Positions 9,910 through 21,059 of a stretch of 64,000 nt of DNA are shown here, piece after piece. The translations under genes and the position numbers were made by a program. The stretch spans positions 30,085,807-30,149,806 of the forward strand of contig JAVGWX010000025.1 of NCBI GenBank assembly GCA_036924085.1. The letters run 5' to 3'. The first letter of the stretch is position 1. Each line of letters starts with the position of its first letter. The notes beneath the pieces are model-generated. The model ran no database searches, was not told where the DNA came from, and saw only the letters and a program-made list of their open reading frames with translations. The stretch comes from Ariolimax columbianus. Its lineage: Eukaryota > Mollusca > Gastropoda > Stylommatophora > Arionidae.

Positions 9910-10294
9910 CTGAGTGCGTTAGTATTTGTTTAAATGCCATCAAATTTACTAAACAGACAGATAATTGGATGCAGAATGTTTAAAATACCACATATGTATA
10001 ATGAAAAGGCTATTTAGCAAATATATAACTAAGTAAACTTACCTCTATTTTTCAATTGCTGGAAAAGGACTATAGTCGATACCGATTTCCGATCACATTC
10101 ACTCTATGATCAAGAACATTCAAAGTGCGATACCGCTCGTCCTTACATACACTCCAAAAATCACGTTTGGCCTGGGAAAGGAAAATTCGTAACGCGTCTT
10201 AAAAAGTTACGCGTTTAGCAGGATTCCCCAAAAATTTTCCCAGAGGCCGGAAACTGCCATTTAAAAAAAATTGATTTCCTGGCGAAATGGTTAT
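9910..10294. mobile_element. Unclassified 385-bp mobile repeat (copy 1), 5-bp TSD CTACA
   Basis: The insertion splits an RnK LINE fragment. CTACA occurs at 9905-9909 and 10295-10299, and the uninterrupted LINE at 36320 has one CTACA. A second copy lies at 13431-13805 in the same orientation. Ends are GCGTTAG-TATTTGTTTAAATGCCA on the left and CTGCCATTTAAAAAAAATT plus GGCGAAAT on the right, a weak inverted similarity around TTTAAATG. The interior has CGTAAC and GTTACG as short hairpin arms. It has no coding capacity. It may be a MITE or a solo LTR-like element; it lacks TG..CA ends. Confidence 0.6.
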
Positions 10295-10361
10295 CTACAA
10301 TAACCATCAGCATCCCTACCCTATGGGTATGCCATGAGGGAGTGCAGTGACGTCGATTCTA
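10295..10361 (+). mobile_element. RnK LINE fragment, 3' side of the insertion
   Basis: The sequence resumes with ACCATCAGCATCC, CTATGGGTATGCC and GCAGTGACGTCGATTCT, as at 36327-36415 but with a deletion. It ends where the RnK family ends, at the GACGTCGATTCT block. Confidence 0.65.
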
Positions 10362-12044
10362 AGAAACAGATCAGTGTGAGCCTCTTATTTTTCAGTTTTC
10401 TGTAATTGTTCGACTTTCCGTAGGGTTGTTGGTGTGTATTGTTTTTCTTGACTTGATCCCTTCTTAGCCAGAAGTATTTGAGTGACCAGGTATACATTGC
10501 ATAACTATTCTTACTTCATGAGAAGTTAGTTGACATCTACGGATATTTGGGTAAGTTCTGAATTACAATGACCACCATCGTCCAGAGCTTGAAGGACAGA
10601 TAATGAGTCTGTCAAAATCATGGTGCTTTAGGCTTCTGATGGAAAAGCATCAAATACCACCCTCAAGGGGTGCAGACCTACTTCCAATGCTGTTATTAAT
10701 GCCACATAGTTGGAACATATCTGGCATCTAACAGCTCATCATGTGTTGTCTGGATACTGGCATCCTGTTGCTGATATGTCTGTGGAATCAATATATCAAC
10801 TATGTCTCTAAGTCGATCCCCACGAAAGTTATGATTTTTTATATATTTAAATTAGCTTAAAAGTCCGCAAAGGGGCTATAGAGGAAGAGTAAAAATATGG
10901 ACTATGAAAAGTTGTATCCGAAAAGCAGAGTGGAGTGGACAATATGCTGATTATCTCAGCTATTCATGACAGAACACCTGTAAAACCATACATTTTTTTA
11001 TTCGGGAGAACAAAATACAACCGATGGCGGTAATTGCATGACTTTTCCAACAGGCAGGAACTAATTAATATTCAAAATGGCGACCTCATTTGCATAATTC
11101 GCAACTAAAATAATTCTGCAATATTTTTCTCGTCTTGTTATACTACATGTGATATATCATATTGATCGTCTTTTTGAGAGGAGCATTAATATATTTATTG
11201 TATGGTGTAATTTCATTAAAATGCTTGCAGAATTAGTATACAGAACAAATTATTACACAAATTTAAGAACAATTTTTTTACTAAGTTATGTAACATACAT
11301 AGTTGTTAGAAATAAAGGAATGTTAGAAATAAAAAGAATATACTTACAGACGGTCCCTGGAACATACTTACAAGCTACAGTTGATTATTCAAATGTGGCA
11401 TTTGCAAAAACAAAATCAAATAGGAACTGAGTCACTGGCATGTGGTAATCCGTTTCTGAATAGGTAACTCAACTGGCATGTCATAATCCTTTTCTAAATG
11501 GATACTACCAATAATAAGTAAAGATAACTGCTTGTAGATGTTGGCCGTGTTCAGTGATGTTTGTTTCGTGGTAGGCCTTCCTCTGATCAATTGAATATAC
11601 AAAAAAAATTATTACATACATTTAACAAGAGGCATGTATGATATGCAGTTTAATTCATTAATGGTGTTAATGTAGTTTACAAACAAGTGTGTTTCAAACA
11701 GCAAAACATATGGATTAACAGTCTTTATTGGGTAAGTCTGATATGTTAATTGTTTTTGTCATGCAGTTTGTTGTTGCATGTTTCTTATTATTTTACTATT
11801 TGACAAATAGAGATATATTTATATCATTTATATTTTCTTAATGCTCAAGCAATCCCATTTTCTTCCATATATAACCACATAATATGATAATATAAAACAG
11901 TGACATTTTAACTAACACTAGATGAAATTTGAAAAGTAACAGGAGATGTCTGGCATTTAAGATGGAAATACTGCTACATCCTGAAAGAGCTAACCAAAAA
12001 AAGTTTCCATATGGCTATATAATATACAAAATGAATATACTTAC
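10362..12044. other. AT-rich region, no supported gene
   Basis: Only short open frames occur (largest 93 codons at 11149-11430, AT-rich, no recognisable domain). There is no counterpart in U2 or U3, so this stretch, together with 12045-13430, is specific to U1 within the window. Confidence 0.55.
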
Positions 12045-12798
12045 AAACTTTTCAAACTTGAGGTCCCCAAGAGCAAAATCAGCTAACAATGCAGCCACTG
12101 TCATAACATAATCCTCATTTGGCGGCAGTTCATCTGTTGACCAGTACTTCAGACAGACACACTTCTGGTCAGGTTTCTTCCTCGTCTGCTTTATTGATAA
12201 GGAAGTGATGTAAAAGTGGAATATCTAAAATGAAATAATGATTGTCAATAAATTGATGCAGTTTAAATTTTACACTATCATCTAAATCTTTAAAAATATC
12301 TAATTCTAATATGGGTGTATTGTTAAAAATGGCACAACAACAAACTTCTTTCCTTCCATGAATGATGGATGATGGCGGCTCAACAGACACATCTGAAACA
12401 GTTGACACTGTTGTTGCTGAAATCTCTTGTGGCTGCAATAAAACAGTATTAGACACATCTTTAAAATGTATAGGAAAGGGCTGCTGAAAAAGATTTACGA
12501 GTGAGTGCCAGTGACTACTCAAATTGTTTTTCTTCAGCTTCAGTTCACTCTGCAAGGTTCGCATATTTGAGCCGAGCTTTATCTCATCTATACACTTATC
12601 CTGTTCTATAAACATAGAAGGAACAAGAGTCTTGACTTTCCGCAGCAAAACAGTGATTGAGGGATCTCTTGTTTCCACCAGCAGCTGTGCAATGTATCCT
12701 TTCAGAAATGGATACACGGGTTAAAAGCACGCCAAATGTGCTTTCAGATCAACAGCAGACTTCTTGATTGCCATTGTATGGAGGATGGCTAATAATTT
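12045..12798 (-). pseudogene. Unrecognised gene-like segment with splice signals, interrupted
   Basis: On the minus strand a pyrimidine-rich acceptor (TTTCTTTGTTTCTAG, just above 12798) opens a frame reading 'KLLAILHTMAIKKSAVDLK', a TAA at about 12721, then a 182-residue open frame (12717-12169) including 'KGYIAQLLVETRDPSI', 'VLLRKVKTLVPSMF' and 'FKLHQFIDNHYFILDIPLL'. After a frame change near 12175, 'KKPDQKCVCLKYWSTDEL' and 'VAALLADFALGDLKFEKF' run to a canonical GTAAGT donor at 12044-12039. The composition is ordinary protein-like and not LINE-like. The one in-frame stop and the frame change suggest a pseudogene, although an undetected small intron could explain the second. I do not recognise the family. 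Confidence 0.45.
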
Positions 12799-13430
12799 CT
12801 AGAAACAAAGAAAGATGAAATAACACTAAAATTGCAAGCTAATGTTGTAAAACAAAGATATAAGAAATATTAAATGTAATACTAATTCACAGTTACTATT
12901 ACTATACTGAGTATACTTGTGGAGTTAATGATTAAAATAAAATGGAGGGCAGGATTTTGCATTTTTTTTAAATAGCTTACTTTGCAATTAAACATCACAT
13001 GTCTTTAATATACATTTTATTCACATCAAATTTAGCAAACATACAGATAAGAGATTGCAGAATGTAAAAAATATCAATATTGTATCATTACATGCATATC
13101 AATATGTGATATGGCCATTCAAAGTCAAACAATTAAAAAAAATTTATCAAGTTTTGATAACTTCAAAACACACGACACTACTGCAATTTTTTTAATTGTT
13201 CAAATCACGTGTGTTTGGTTTTATGGTAGTGATTAACATCAGTAAACTAATTTGACTATCATCTATGATCATGTTTAAAATGATTTATGTACTAGATGTG
13301 CAATTGATTAAATTCTTTAATCAATCCGGCTATTCTGTTACACCAACCATCATTCGCCGAATGGACAAAAGCAAAAATGGCCGACATTTAGTGACATTTG
13401 TTGTAAAACTGTTTACTTTTATATAACTCC
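12799..13430. other. AT-rich sequence, nothing recognised
   Basis: No open frame of note and no similarity to other parts of the window was seen. Confidence 0.5.
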
Positions 13431-13805
13431 ACGCGCGTTAGTTTTTGTTTAAATGCCATCAAATTTACTAAACAGACAGATAATTGGATGCAGAATGTTT
13501 TAAATACCACGAATATATAATTAAAAGGCTATTTAGCACGTATATAGCTAAGTAAACTTACCTCTATTTTTCAATTGCTGGAAAATGACTATAGTCGATA
13601 TCGATTTCCGATCACATGCAACTCTATGCTCAAGAACATTCAAAGTGTGATACCGATCGTCCTTATATACACTAAAAAAATCACGTGTTTGGCCTAGAAA
13701 AGAAAAATTCGTAACGCGTCATAAAAAGTTACGCGTTTAGCGGGATACACAAAAAATTTTCCCAGAGGCCGGAAACTGCCATTTAAAAAAAATTCCGGGC
13801 GAAAT
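13431..13805. mobile_element. Unclassified mobile repeat (copy 2)
   Basis: This is a direct-orientation copy of 9910-10294 with roughly nine in ten bases alike by eye. It lies 3.1 kb away and flanks the gene-like segment at 12045-12798. Immediately after it the sequence returns to the U1/U2 shared region (compare 38195 onward). No clear TSD is visible. Confidence 0.6.
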
Positions 13806-14070
13806 CGAAGTACCTATGTGGATTTTCTCCCCACCCAGATCTGAAGCCAGAAAAGGGGATAAGAAGAAGATCACTGACGATGGGACTGATAACCTCATCA
13901 GTACTATGAAACCACTACAACAGATGATTGGATTCAGGCTTCTGCTAAATAAGCCAGCTATAGTGGTGATCCTATGCTTCACTTGGAGTGAAAAAGTGAA
14001 TCAATTAGTTATAATGTCCACCACTTACTGCCTTCATTGTTCTAGTATTTTATGGACTCTCTATTCTCAG

Positions 14071-14139
14071 ACTACAAGAAATATGGAAACTCAGAGCCTG
14101 CTATCACATGAAAATATAAAACAGGAACTAGGTTGTGAA
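14071..14139 (+). CDS. Zinc-finger gene 1, exon 1 (initiator Met and SUMO-type motif)
   Basis: This 69-nt exon is bounded by CTATTCTCAG and GTGAGT. It reads 'TTRN' followed by the proposed initiator Met in a good Kozak context (A at -3, G at +4), then 'METQSLLSHENIKQELGCE'. 'NIKQE' fits the SUMO consensus (hydrophobic-K-x-E). It is phase 0 at both ends and equal in length to the exon at 20868. The near-identical exons at 38427 and 59385 read IKQD. With the downstream exons the coding total is 2418 nt, divisible by three. Upstream non-coding exons are not identified. Confidence 0.7.
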
Positions 14140-14324
14140 GTGAGTTTATATGTTGTAATTGTAGGTGAATATTAATGGATGTGATAATTATTATGGGCAT
14201 AGCATCAGGATCACTAATTAGGGCTCAATTACTGTAAATGGTTCCTGTAATGATCTATGAACACAATTTGAGGATTGGTGATGTTTCATATAGCCGAAAG
14301 GGGAACAAACATGCAGGAGTGAAT

Positions 14325-14450
14325 TGATTGACATCAGCCAACTACTCATGTCTGCCTGCTTGCACCAGCGTACCAAGACCCTATTCCATCCCAAAGTAGT
14401 GGCCCTGGAAACAGGCTGCACAAATGTAGATCGAGAAAATAGGGATCACA
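14325..14450 (+). repeat. Old SINE-B-like fragment
   Basis: It contains CAACTACTCATGTCTG and CCCTATTCCAT, which align with the divergent SINE-B-like copy at 28955-29226 and with 38680-38800 and 59640-59770. It is ancestral to the unit duplication. No tail is visible. Confidence 0.45.
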
Positions 14451-14459
14451 GAGGACAAA

Positions 14460-14875
14460 TGTAGACTATTATGAACTAGAACACGTTGACCGGGATAGAT
14501 GCCCAACTCATCACTCACACACTGATTGATGTCACTACAACCTCTTGTGGTTATGGGAACAGCAAGACAGACAGCGATAGATGTCATCCCCCTTCTTCTG
14601 TCTTGCGTTGTGGGATACCTGTTGTCAGGAAAGGCTGTGGGAGTAAACTCAGGGAAAATATGCATCCTGTACTATCTCCAGTTGTCTCAATATAGTCTTG
14701 CCACTGGCCAAAGGTAGATCAGGACGAGAGAGTGAGGTTGATAAAAGAAGCAGTTTTTTCCTCACTTTAATCTAAATCACAACGCAAGTCAGCAATTTCA
14801 GTGAACACAGCAAGAGAAATGACTGTCCACACGGCTGAACAAAGAGAGTAGTCTTCGTCACATGTGATGGACGAA
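14460..14875. repeat. Dispersed repeat R3 (copy 1)
   Basis: The sequence is similar to 24090-24490 (shared blocks CTCACAC, ACCTCTTG, GGAAAGGCT, CTTTAATC), with shorter relatives at 18775-18900 and 41160-41316. The small open frames in it do not agree between copies, so it is treated as non-coding. Confidence 0.5.
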
Positions 14876-15140
14876 CATCACTTGTTCTATATCACTTTGT
14901 GGTATCATCATCTATACTTGGGAGTCTCAAACATGTTGGCCACATATCTCGTCCATCCTATGAGTCTTATTCGATCAACAAATACAGAACCATCAGACTT
15001 TTTACTAGTTACTGAAAAAAACAACCCAGAGTACTTGTGCATCTGCCTAGAGTACCACAATGATGATTCTCTAGAACATTACAAATTGAGACATCCAGAA
15101 TTTGTCCAATGCTTCCTTCTATACATATCTTTATTCACAG

Positions 15141-15215
15141 GCTGCAGTATGTGCAGAAATGAAGTATCCATTCCAACGGGATCTAATCAAACTGGAACAG
15201 AAACCAGATTGTGTT
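15141..15215 (+). CDS. Zinc-finger gene 1, exon 2 (second SUMO-type motif)
   Basis: This 75-nt exon lies between TTATTCACAG and GTGAGT. In the phase-0 frame fixed by exon 1 it reads 'AAVCAEMKYPFQRDLIKL' and then 'EQKPDCV'. LIKLE again fits the SUMO consensus, and the C-terminal D-C-x resembles the other two cassette exons, suggesting that all three arose from one ancestral exon. Paralogues at 39313 and 60271 differ at three codons and keep the motif. The frame starting GCSMCRN seen in longer open frames is out of phase. Confidence 0.7.
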
Positions 15216-15297
15216 GTGAGTTACCTGTATTTGTTTTATTCTCCATCATAATATATTGGTATTTACATATATCTTGGTGGTAATATAAACAAAGTAG

Positions 15298-16823
15298 CTT
15301 CTTCATTTGCCCTACTGTCCTTGCCATATGGGGTTGTAGGATGCGTAGATTTCTTGTTATAAGTGGGATGCTTATGCCATCATTAGGTGTAACTTTCTGA
15401 GAGTGCCAGACACTCTTGATCCACCAACATTGAGGTCTGCCACTTGCTCGTGGATCGGTAACCAGCATATGATATTCTCTTGATGGAGGCTGGTCGTAAT
15501 GCATTCTGGCTAATTTATCAAACCACTTGATTTGCCGTGCTTTGTCCCCACTATCTGCCTCAGTGTGGTGTTGCAGGTTCGGTCATGGATTGCCGTTCTG
15601 GTTGCACTTCTCACACAGTGCATCTCACAGCTCTGGACTGTACTCTTATGGGTTTCTTTGTCTTTCCTGTGTTGATCTTCGTGTCATATTCATTACAAGC
15701 AAAATGGAGAAAGTTCAGGTGGTGTTGTAGGTCTTCTCCATTTTGGTAACAGATGACCTGATTATCAGCAAACAACAGTTCATTTAGTGACTCCTCGTGA
15801 GGGTTAGCCAACTTTGTATTTTTATCCATATAAATTATGAACAGAAAGGGAGAAAGAACACAGCACTGTTATACACCACCCAGCATTGGAAGCCAATGTG
15901 TCATACCTGCATTCGTTCGTACTGCACCTTCACTTTGTGCACACAAGGTATGAATGCCATCCAGTAGTTTGCCTTCCACACCATATTCCTCCGTTACCTC
16001 CCAAATCCTACATTGGTTTGCCCGATCAAATTATTTTTCTTGACCAATGAAGGCCACATAGGGTTTTTTAATTGTATTCTATGGTTTTTTCACTTAACTG
16101 TTTGAGCATAAATATTTCATCTGTACATCCCGTGCTTTTCCGGAATCCTGATTGTGAAGTACTGAGCATTGGCTCCACAATAGCTTGAACTTGTTGCTCA
16201 AGAACCCATACAAAAAGTTTTTCAACGTGACTAACGAGGGATATGCTCGTATAAGCAATCTTCTCTGCTGCCATTGTTTTTCCAAATAGGTACCACCACC
16301 GCTCTTTGCCAATAACCAGGTACCTTCAATCCACGTCTGATTAAAGATCTTTGTGAGCCATCTTACCTTTACATTGTGACAAACTTTTATTGCCTCTGCT
16401 GATATGTTGTCTACACCTGGGGCCTAATAGTTAGGACTTCTTCTAATTGCCTCTCTTGACTTCTTGCTCAAGTATTAATCTGCTGCTGTGGCCAATATTT
16501 TGGAAGATTGTACCAATGAAAGATGGTCCACAGATTCTATACCGCCATCGATATCTGCATTTGGGACAAGTAAGACTGTAAAATACTCCTCCCATCTGTC
16601 TCTTAGATTCATAGAGTGGTTGCCTGTCTTTGCTATCAACCACTATAAGGACTATATTTGTAGAGCTTACATTTTTCTATACAAATTTCTAGAGATGTTG
16701 AACATTGCTCACTCAGTATCTCCCCACTTTCTTCCTGATTTTATTTCTAATTTCCTTATGAGGTTTAGTCTTCTTCTTTCTGAGATGGATGCCATGTTTT
16801 AAAAGAGATTTGTTTTGTTTTTG
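15298..16823 (-). mobile_element. GaaL LINE, RT and C-terminus, GAAGAAG 3' end, 9-bp TSD
   Basis: This is a minus-strand LINE. 'YTSISLVSHVEKLFVWVL', 'SGFRKSTGCTDEIFMLKQL', 'CCVLSPFLFIIYMD' and 'LLFADNQVI' (catalytic box altered from FADD to FADN) are followed by a C-terminal segment ending near 15300. The 3' terminus reads GGGCAAATGAAGAAG on the minus strand. ACAAAGTAG is duplicated at 15289-15297 and 16824-16832. The unoccupied site is seen in U2 (about 39468-39476) and U3 (about 60420-60428). Several stops are present. The insertion is in intron 2 of zinc-finger gene 1. Confidence 0.8.
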
Positions 16824-16849
16824 ACAAAGTAGCAGGAACAGATAAAGAT

Positions 16850-17218
16850 TTCTTCTTCTTTGTACGTTGTCAGACGTCATCTTGAATTTGTTCGAAAAAA
16901 GCTGCTGTCATCCTGAGGCTGTTGACACTCCCATAGAGCTTGTCTAGTGTTGGAACTGATAATGACCTCATGTGCTTTCTCTGATCCTTGTATGTTGGGT
17001 AATTTTGCAGCAGATGTTCAAGGGCTATTTTCATTGTGCCACAGGTGCATTCATCAGCATCACCGACCTTCAGTTTATTGAATAGATGGTACCTCAGTCT
17101 GTTGTGGCGTGTGCAGTGTCTGAAGATCACCGCCTGCTCTCTTCTGTTCAACTGGTAATAAGCATCATTTTTTTGTGGACTTAGTTTGCTCTATTTCCCA
17201 TTTGGCCCTAATAAATTT
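16850..17218 (-). mobile_element. Jk LINE copy D, 5'-truncated, 10-bp TSD
   Basis: The minus-strand C-terminal frame (17151-16870, 93 codons) carries 'NRLRYHLFNKLKVGDADEC', a CTCG cluster and 'HLLQNYPTYKDQ'. The tail is TTCTTCTTC on the plus strand. AGATAAAGAT flanks it at 16840-16849 and 17219-17228. The empty site is preserved in U2 near 39472-39490 and in U3 near 60436. The final Cys of the cluster is Tyr here (NYPTY). Confidence 0.85.
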
Positions 17219-17332
17219 AGATAAAGATGTCAGGAGCTGTGATGCAAAGATGATGGCTTTCGATTGGACACACATTTAGGAAAACAACTGATAGCATTAT
17301 AAAACAGTCTCTGCTCTTGAATCCTCAGGTTA

Positions 17333-18283
17333 CCTGGAGGCAGGATATATTTCCAGAGGTGGTAGAAAACATCAGGAATTGGAAACGAAAACTGCCAGAG
17401 TGAAAAAGAAAGGAGAGATACTACCCTAAGCTTTATATCGAAAAACTACCCAAGCATGGACTGGACCCATGCATACACCGACGGTTCTGTAACAAACAAC
17501 ACAGAACGGAGGGGCAGGGGTATTTCTGAACCTACCAAATGGCAGAAAAATAACACTGTCATTCGCTATCGGTAAGTACACAAGCAATTTCAGAGCGGAG
17601 GCAGAGGCACTGAGGGCGGCAGTGGAAGAAATGGTGACAAATAAAGAAAATGAAAGCCATATAGTCCTGCTTACAGATGCTATGGCCGTAGTCACAGCGC
17701 TAAAAAGCCAAAAAAACACTGAGCTTAATGACTTAAGAGCAGCACTCTGTCAACTATGCCAGCAGTCCGCACCAAAAAGGGTAGTGGTACAGTGGGTGCC
17801 ATTACACTGCAACATCCAAGGCAACGAGGAGGCAGACAGACTGGCAAAAGAAGGTGCAAGACTACCACAAACAGATACTAGTATGACGTACGAAGAGTCA
17901 AAACGGCTTATTAAAGCCAGATACATGACCAAATGGGAAACTGAACATACCGGCTACACCAAAAACGATGCCTATTACCAGTTGAATAGAAGAGAGCAGG
18001 TCGTTGTCTTCAGACTTCGCACTGGCCACAATAGACTGAGGTACCACCTATTCAACAAATTGAAGATAGGTGGTACCGACGAATGCCCGTGTGGTACCGA
18101 GAAAATGACCGCTGAGCATCTGCTGCAGAACTGCCCGACATACGAGGATCAGAGAGAGCAGATGTGGCCATCACCAGTGGAACCACAAGAGAAGCTCTAT
18201 GGCAGTGTCGACAGCCTCAGGATGACCGCCGCTTTTTTAGAAAAAATAATGGTTACTGTCTGACTGCGTACGAAGAAGAAGAA
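17333..18283 (+). mobile_element. Jk LINE copy E, 5'-truncated, 14-bp TSD
   Basis: It starts in the segment before RNase H (TGGAGGCAGGATATATTTCC) and runs through RNase H and the Cys/His tail (open frame 17622-18263, with LLTDAMAVV keeping the third Asp) to a (GAA)n tail. A 2-base loss near 17498 (ACAAACAACACAG versus ACAAACACTACACAG) breaks the frame after YTDGS. GAATCCTCAGGTTA flanks it at 17319-17332 and 18284-18297. U2 (39799) and U3 (60742) show the unoccupied sequence GGAATCCTCAGGATAATAG. Confidence 0.9.
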
Positions 18284-18449
18284 GAATCCTCAGGTTAATA
18301 GAGATAGAAGGAGAATAAGACAAACATAAAGAAAAGAGCTTGAAATACCCAAAAGGGATAAGGAAGATATGGATGGCACATGATAGGAGTATGGGATGTG
18401 TATTATTTGAAGACCTGGGCCTCACAGGAAGCTGAAATGAGTTGATTGA

Positions 18450-18765
18450 TTAACCTTAAAATTACCACCCATTTAAATCAAAATGGACCCCTGAAAGATC
18501 TGTTTGTGTTTCTTTAGTTTGCAAAATTTCATTATTTTACAGCCCTGCACAATCATTGTGTCCATGCATGTGCATTTGACAATTAACTATGTTTAGTTCT
18601 AGAAAGACGATTCCAGCACAACATATAAGATTTAAAAGTCTCCATTTATTGCAGTGAAAGTTTGTTTTCAAGACTGTAGAAATAATTTATTTGTTCATTC
18701 CAATGATCACGGATCTGGATTACTCATGGACACAAGTCTGATTCAGAATTTGGCTAACATACAAT
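18450..18765. repeat. Dispersed or duplicated repeat R1 (copy 1)
   Basis: It is similar to 40600-41030 and 47925-48260 (shared landmarks: CAATGATCACGG with CTGGATT, a GGAAAGTCGATTCCAGC-like block and GACCCCTGAAA-like text). No open frame is conserved between copies. Confidence 0.5.
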
Positions 18766-19059
18766 ACAAAAGGTATGTGTATATGACTTGGCGGAGTGAG
18801 GTTGATGACCGGCGCAGTTTCCTCCCCACTATAATCCAAATACAGTACACAAGTTCCATCATAAAAACAGAACCATCTAATAGTCTCTATCATCGTTTGT
18901 GAGGGGCAACTAACCACTAAAATATAATCTTTATTATGAATATTTATTTATTGCCTTGGATTGCAACTTTAGCTAAACTCATTCAATAATAATGAATTTT
19001 ACTCTGTTCCGCCATCCAATTTCTATTCCACCAGCAAAAGAGAGTGCGAGTCAGAGAAG

Positions 19060-19459
19060 AATGTAGAGGCCATTAGAGGTTAGGACAACGGATGAACAAA
19101 AAGAAAATGCAATGTCTCAGAAACCCATACTGCCACAAATGCGAGTTCAAGCTGGTAAATGAGCCTATCGGAGATGTCATCTCCTACATATACTTGGGGC
19201 AGGAAATAAATGCCACCCACAACCTAGACCTATGAAATCTCCAGATGAACAGCTGCAGCCTGGTCTAGCTTCAAAACCATATCACCTATATTCCTGCATC
19301 CGAAAGACACATTTTCAATTCTGCTGTCATACCAGCCATGATCTACCGATGAGAAGTGGAATCTACGCGATGAATGTGCAGAGAAACTACAAGTTAACCA
19401 GCGTGTAATGGAAAGATCCGCAGGATCTCAATCAGAGATCGAATCCATAATGCTGAAAT
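19060..19459 (+). pseudogene. RTE-like LINE C-terminal part, decayed
   Basis: Plus-strand pieces 'IGDVISYIYLGQEINATHN', 'IPASERHIFNSAVIPAMIYR' and 'NGKIRRISIRDRIHNAEIR' match the RT thumb and post-RT pattern of RTE-type ORF2 proteins. Stops interrupt it. The match continues across SINE-B into 19825-19990 ('DVLVAK' and 'RVRWSAEI'). Confidence 0.6.
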
Positions 19460-19474
19460 CAGACAATGCATTCT

Positions 19475-19809
19475 TCTTCTTCGTTTGTTCTCAATCTCCC
19501 GCTACCAAACCCTGAAAGGGCTTAAGTAGCAGAATGTAGTCCAGAGATCGGAATGCGTTGTGTCGTAGTTTACAGCTTGGCTGTGATATTTGCACCTTTC
19601 GGTCCAACACATCCGACTTCAGCAAGCATTTTTTGAGTACCGAGTTAGCATTCCCTCTTCGATCCCTTCTCCTTAGCCAGTCTGCCCTGCTGCAGCCTGT
19701 TATCCAAGATCACCGCGTGGAGGTGTAGAAGGGTCTTGGCAGCTATATTTCGCTGGCCCTGACGCTAGCAGTCAGCTATGGGACGCTGACCACTGCAGCA
19801 TCTTGATCG
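19475..19809 (-). mobile_element. SINE-B, full length, 15-bp TSD
   Basis: A minus-strand copy whose 3' tail appears as TTCTTCTTCG. CAGACAATGCATTCT is duplicated exactly at 19460-19474 and 19810-19824, which proves retroposition and fixes both ends. It interrupts an RTE fragment. The core and the GGGATCAAG-type 5' end are present with small changes (ATCTTGATCGC). Confidence 0.9.
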
Positions 19810-19824
19810 CAGACAATGCATTCT

Positions 19825-20109
19825 ATGAGTCATTGTGGAGGCTGTGGTCTCATAGACCACTGGGCTGACCATTCAGTGTTCATGCCAGATAACAGATGAC
19901 ACTCAGAATGACGTTTTGGTGGCCAAATGATTATACACGACCACGAGGGTGAGATGGTCTGCTGAGATACCTAAGTCCGAAGTGATGAAACTTCCTGAGA
20001 GTGTCAGACACCCTCGATCCACCAACATGGTGAATGATCATACTGCAAACAGGACATTGTTGGATATCTCACAAAAGCACTGAAGTGTCAGACTGACGTC
20101 GAGGATATT
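19825..20109 (+). pseudogene. RTE fragment remainder and unclassified DNA
   Basis: About 19825-19990 continues the RTE C-terminus. About 19975-20040 resembles the end of GaaL (CTGAGAGTGTCAGACACCCTCGATCCACCAAC-like text shared with 15398-15430). The rest is unassigned. Confidence 0.4.
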
Positions 20110-20119
20110 GTATTGTATT

Positions 20120-20446
20120 ATACACAAAAAACAATGCCTATTACCAGTTGAACAGAAGAGAGCAGGTCGTGGTCTTCAGACTTCGCACTGGCCATAATAG
20201 ACTGAGGTACCACCTATTCAATAAATTGAAGATAGGTGGCACTGACGAATGCTGGTGTGGTACTGGGAAAATGACCACTGAACATCTGCTGCAAAACTGC
20301 CCGACATACGAGGATCAGAGAAAGCACATGTGGCCATCACCAGTGGCAACACTATACAAGCTCTATGGCAGTGTCGACAGCCTCAGGATGACCGCTGCTT
20401 TTTTCGAAAAAATAAAGGTTGACGTCTGACTGCGTACGAAGAAGAA
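20120..20446 (+). mobile_element. Jk LINE copy F, 5'-truncated, 10-bp TSD
   Basis: It holds only the last 93 codons of ORF2 (20148-20429: 'RLRYHLFNKLKIGGTDEC', 'HLLQNCPTYEDQ', 'SLRMTAAFFEKI') plus a short GAAGAA tail. GTATTGTATT occurs at 20110-20119 and 20447-20456. The first Cys pair of the tail reads CWCG. Confidence 0.85.
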
Positions 20447-20867
20447 GTATTGTATTGCAGGATATGCTGGGATGTGACGTTATGCAGCCCTGGAACCAGT
20501 GAATATGTCCTCATAAAATTTCTGTAAGCTATTAAAGATATTGAATTCTTTCTTCCCTTGAGGCAATTTGAGTGTGAGGCCCCGACTTAAATACTGACAC
20601 AATTCTGAATTCGACGACAGAATTGAAGGGGAAACAAATAGTTCATATTTGAGTTGTTCAAAAACATAATGGCAAATAGAGAATTAGTTATTAGTTAGAA
20701 ATAGTTATGTATTCTCTGTGTTGCTCAACTCAAATAATGATATTGCCTTTCTACCAAACATGAATAGTTAAACATTAAAGGCACATTGTTGATTAGACCT
20801 CTAATTTTCTGTTGGCATATTTTCAGTATTAAAATTGAGAACATGAACTTCTGACCTCTTTTCTCAG

Positions 20868-20936
20868 ACTACAAGAAATGTTGACACAAAAGTACCATTC
20901 TTTGGTGAGAAGATAAAACAGGAAGCAGCTGATGAG
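20868..20936 (+). CDS. Zinc-finger gene 1, exon 3 (third SUMO-type motif)
   Basis: This 69-nt exon lies between CTCTTTTCTCAG and GTGAGT, is phase 0 at both ends, and reads 'TTRNVDTKVPFFGEKIKQEAADE' in two parts: 'TTRNVDTKVPFF' and 'GEKIKQEAADE'. IKQE is a SUMO-type site. It is a paralogue of 43537, 47147 and 61796 and a distant duplicate of exon 1 (same TTR start, same length, motif at the same place). Confidence 0.75.
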
Positions 20937-21059
20937 GTGAGTTCATTTTGTTGTTCAGTTTCTGTGGACAGACTTTCCAGTTCTTTACAAGACAGACTCT
21001 CATTGTTTACCATTCTGAACTAATTTACTAATTCTTCATATTTGTATCCGTTTTTTTCT

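Noticed and set aside
9905..13805. LTR retrotransposon with two LTRs
   Set aside because: The repeats do not have TG..CA ends, there is no gag or pol between them, and copy 1 has its own TSD, so it is a separate insertion.
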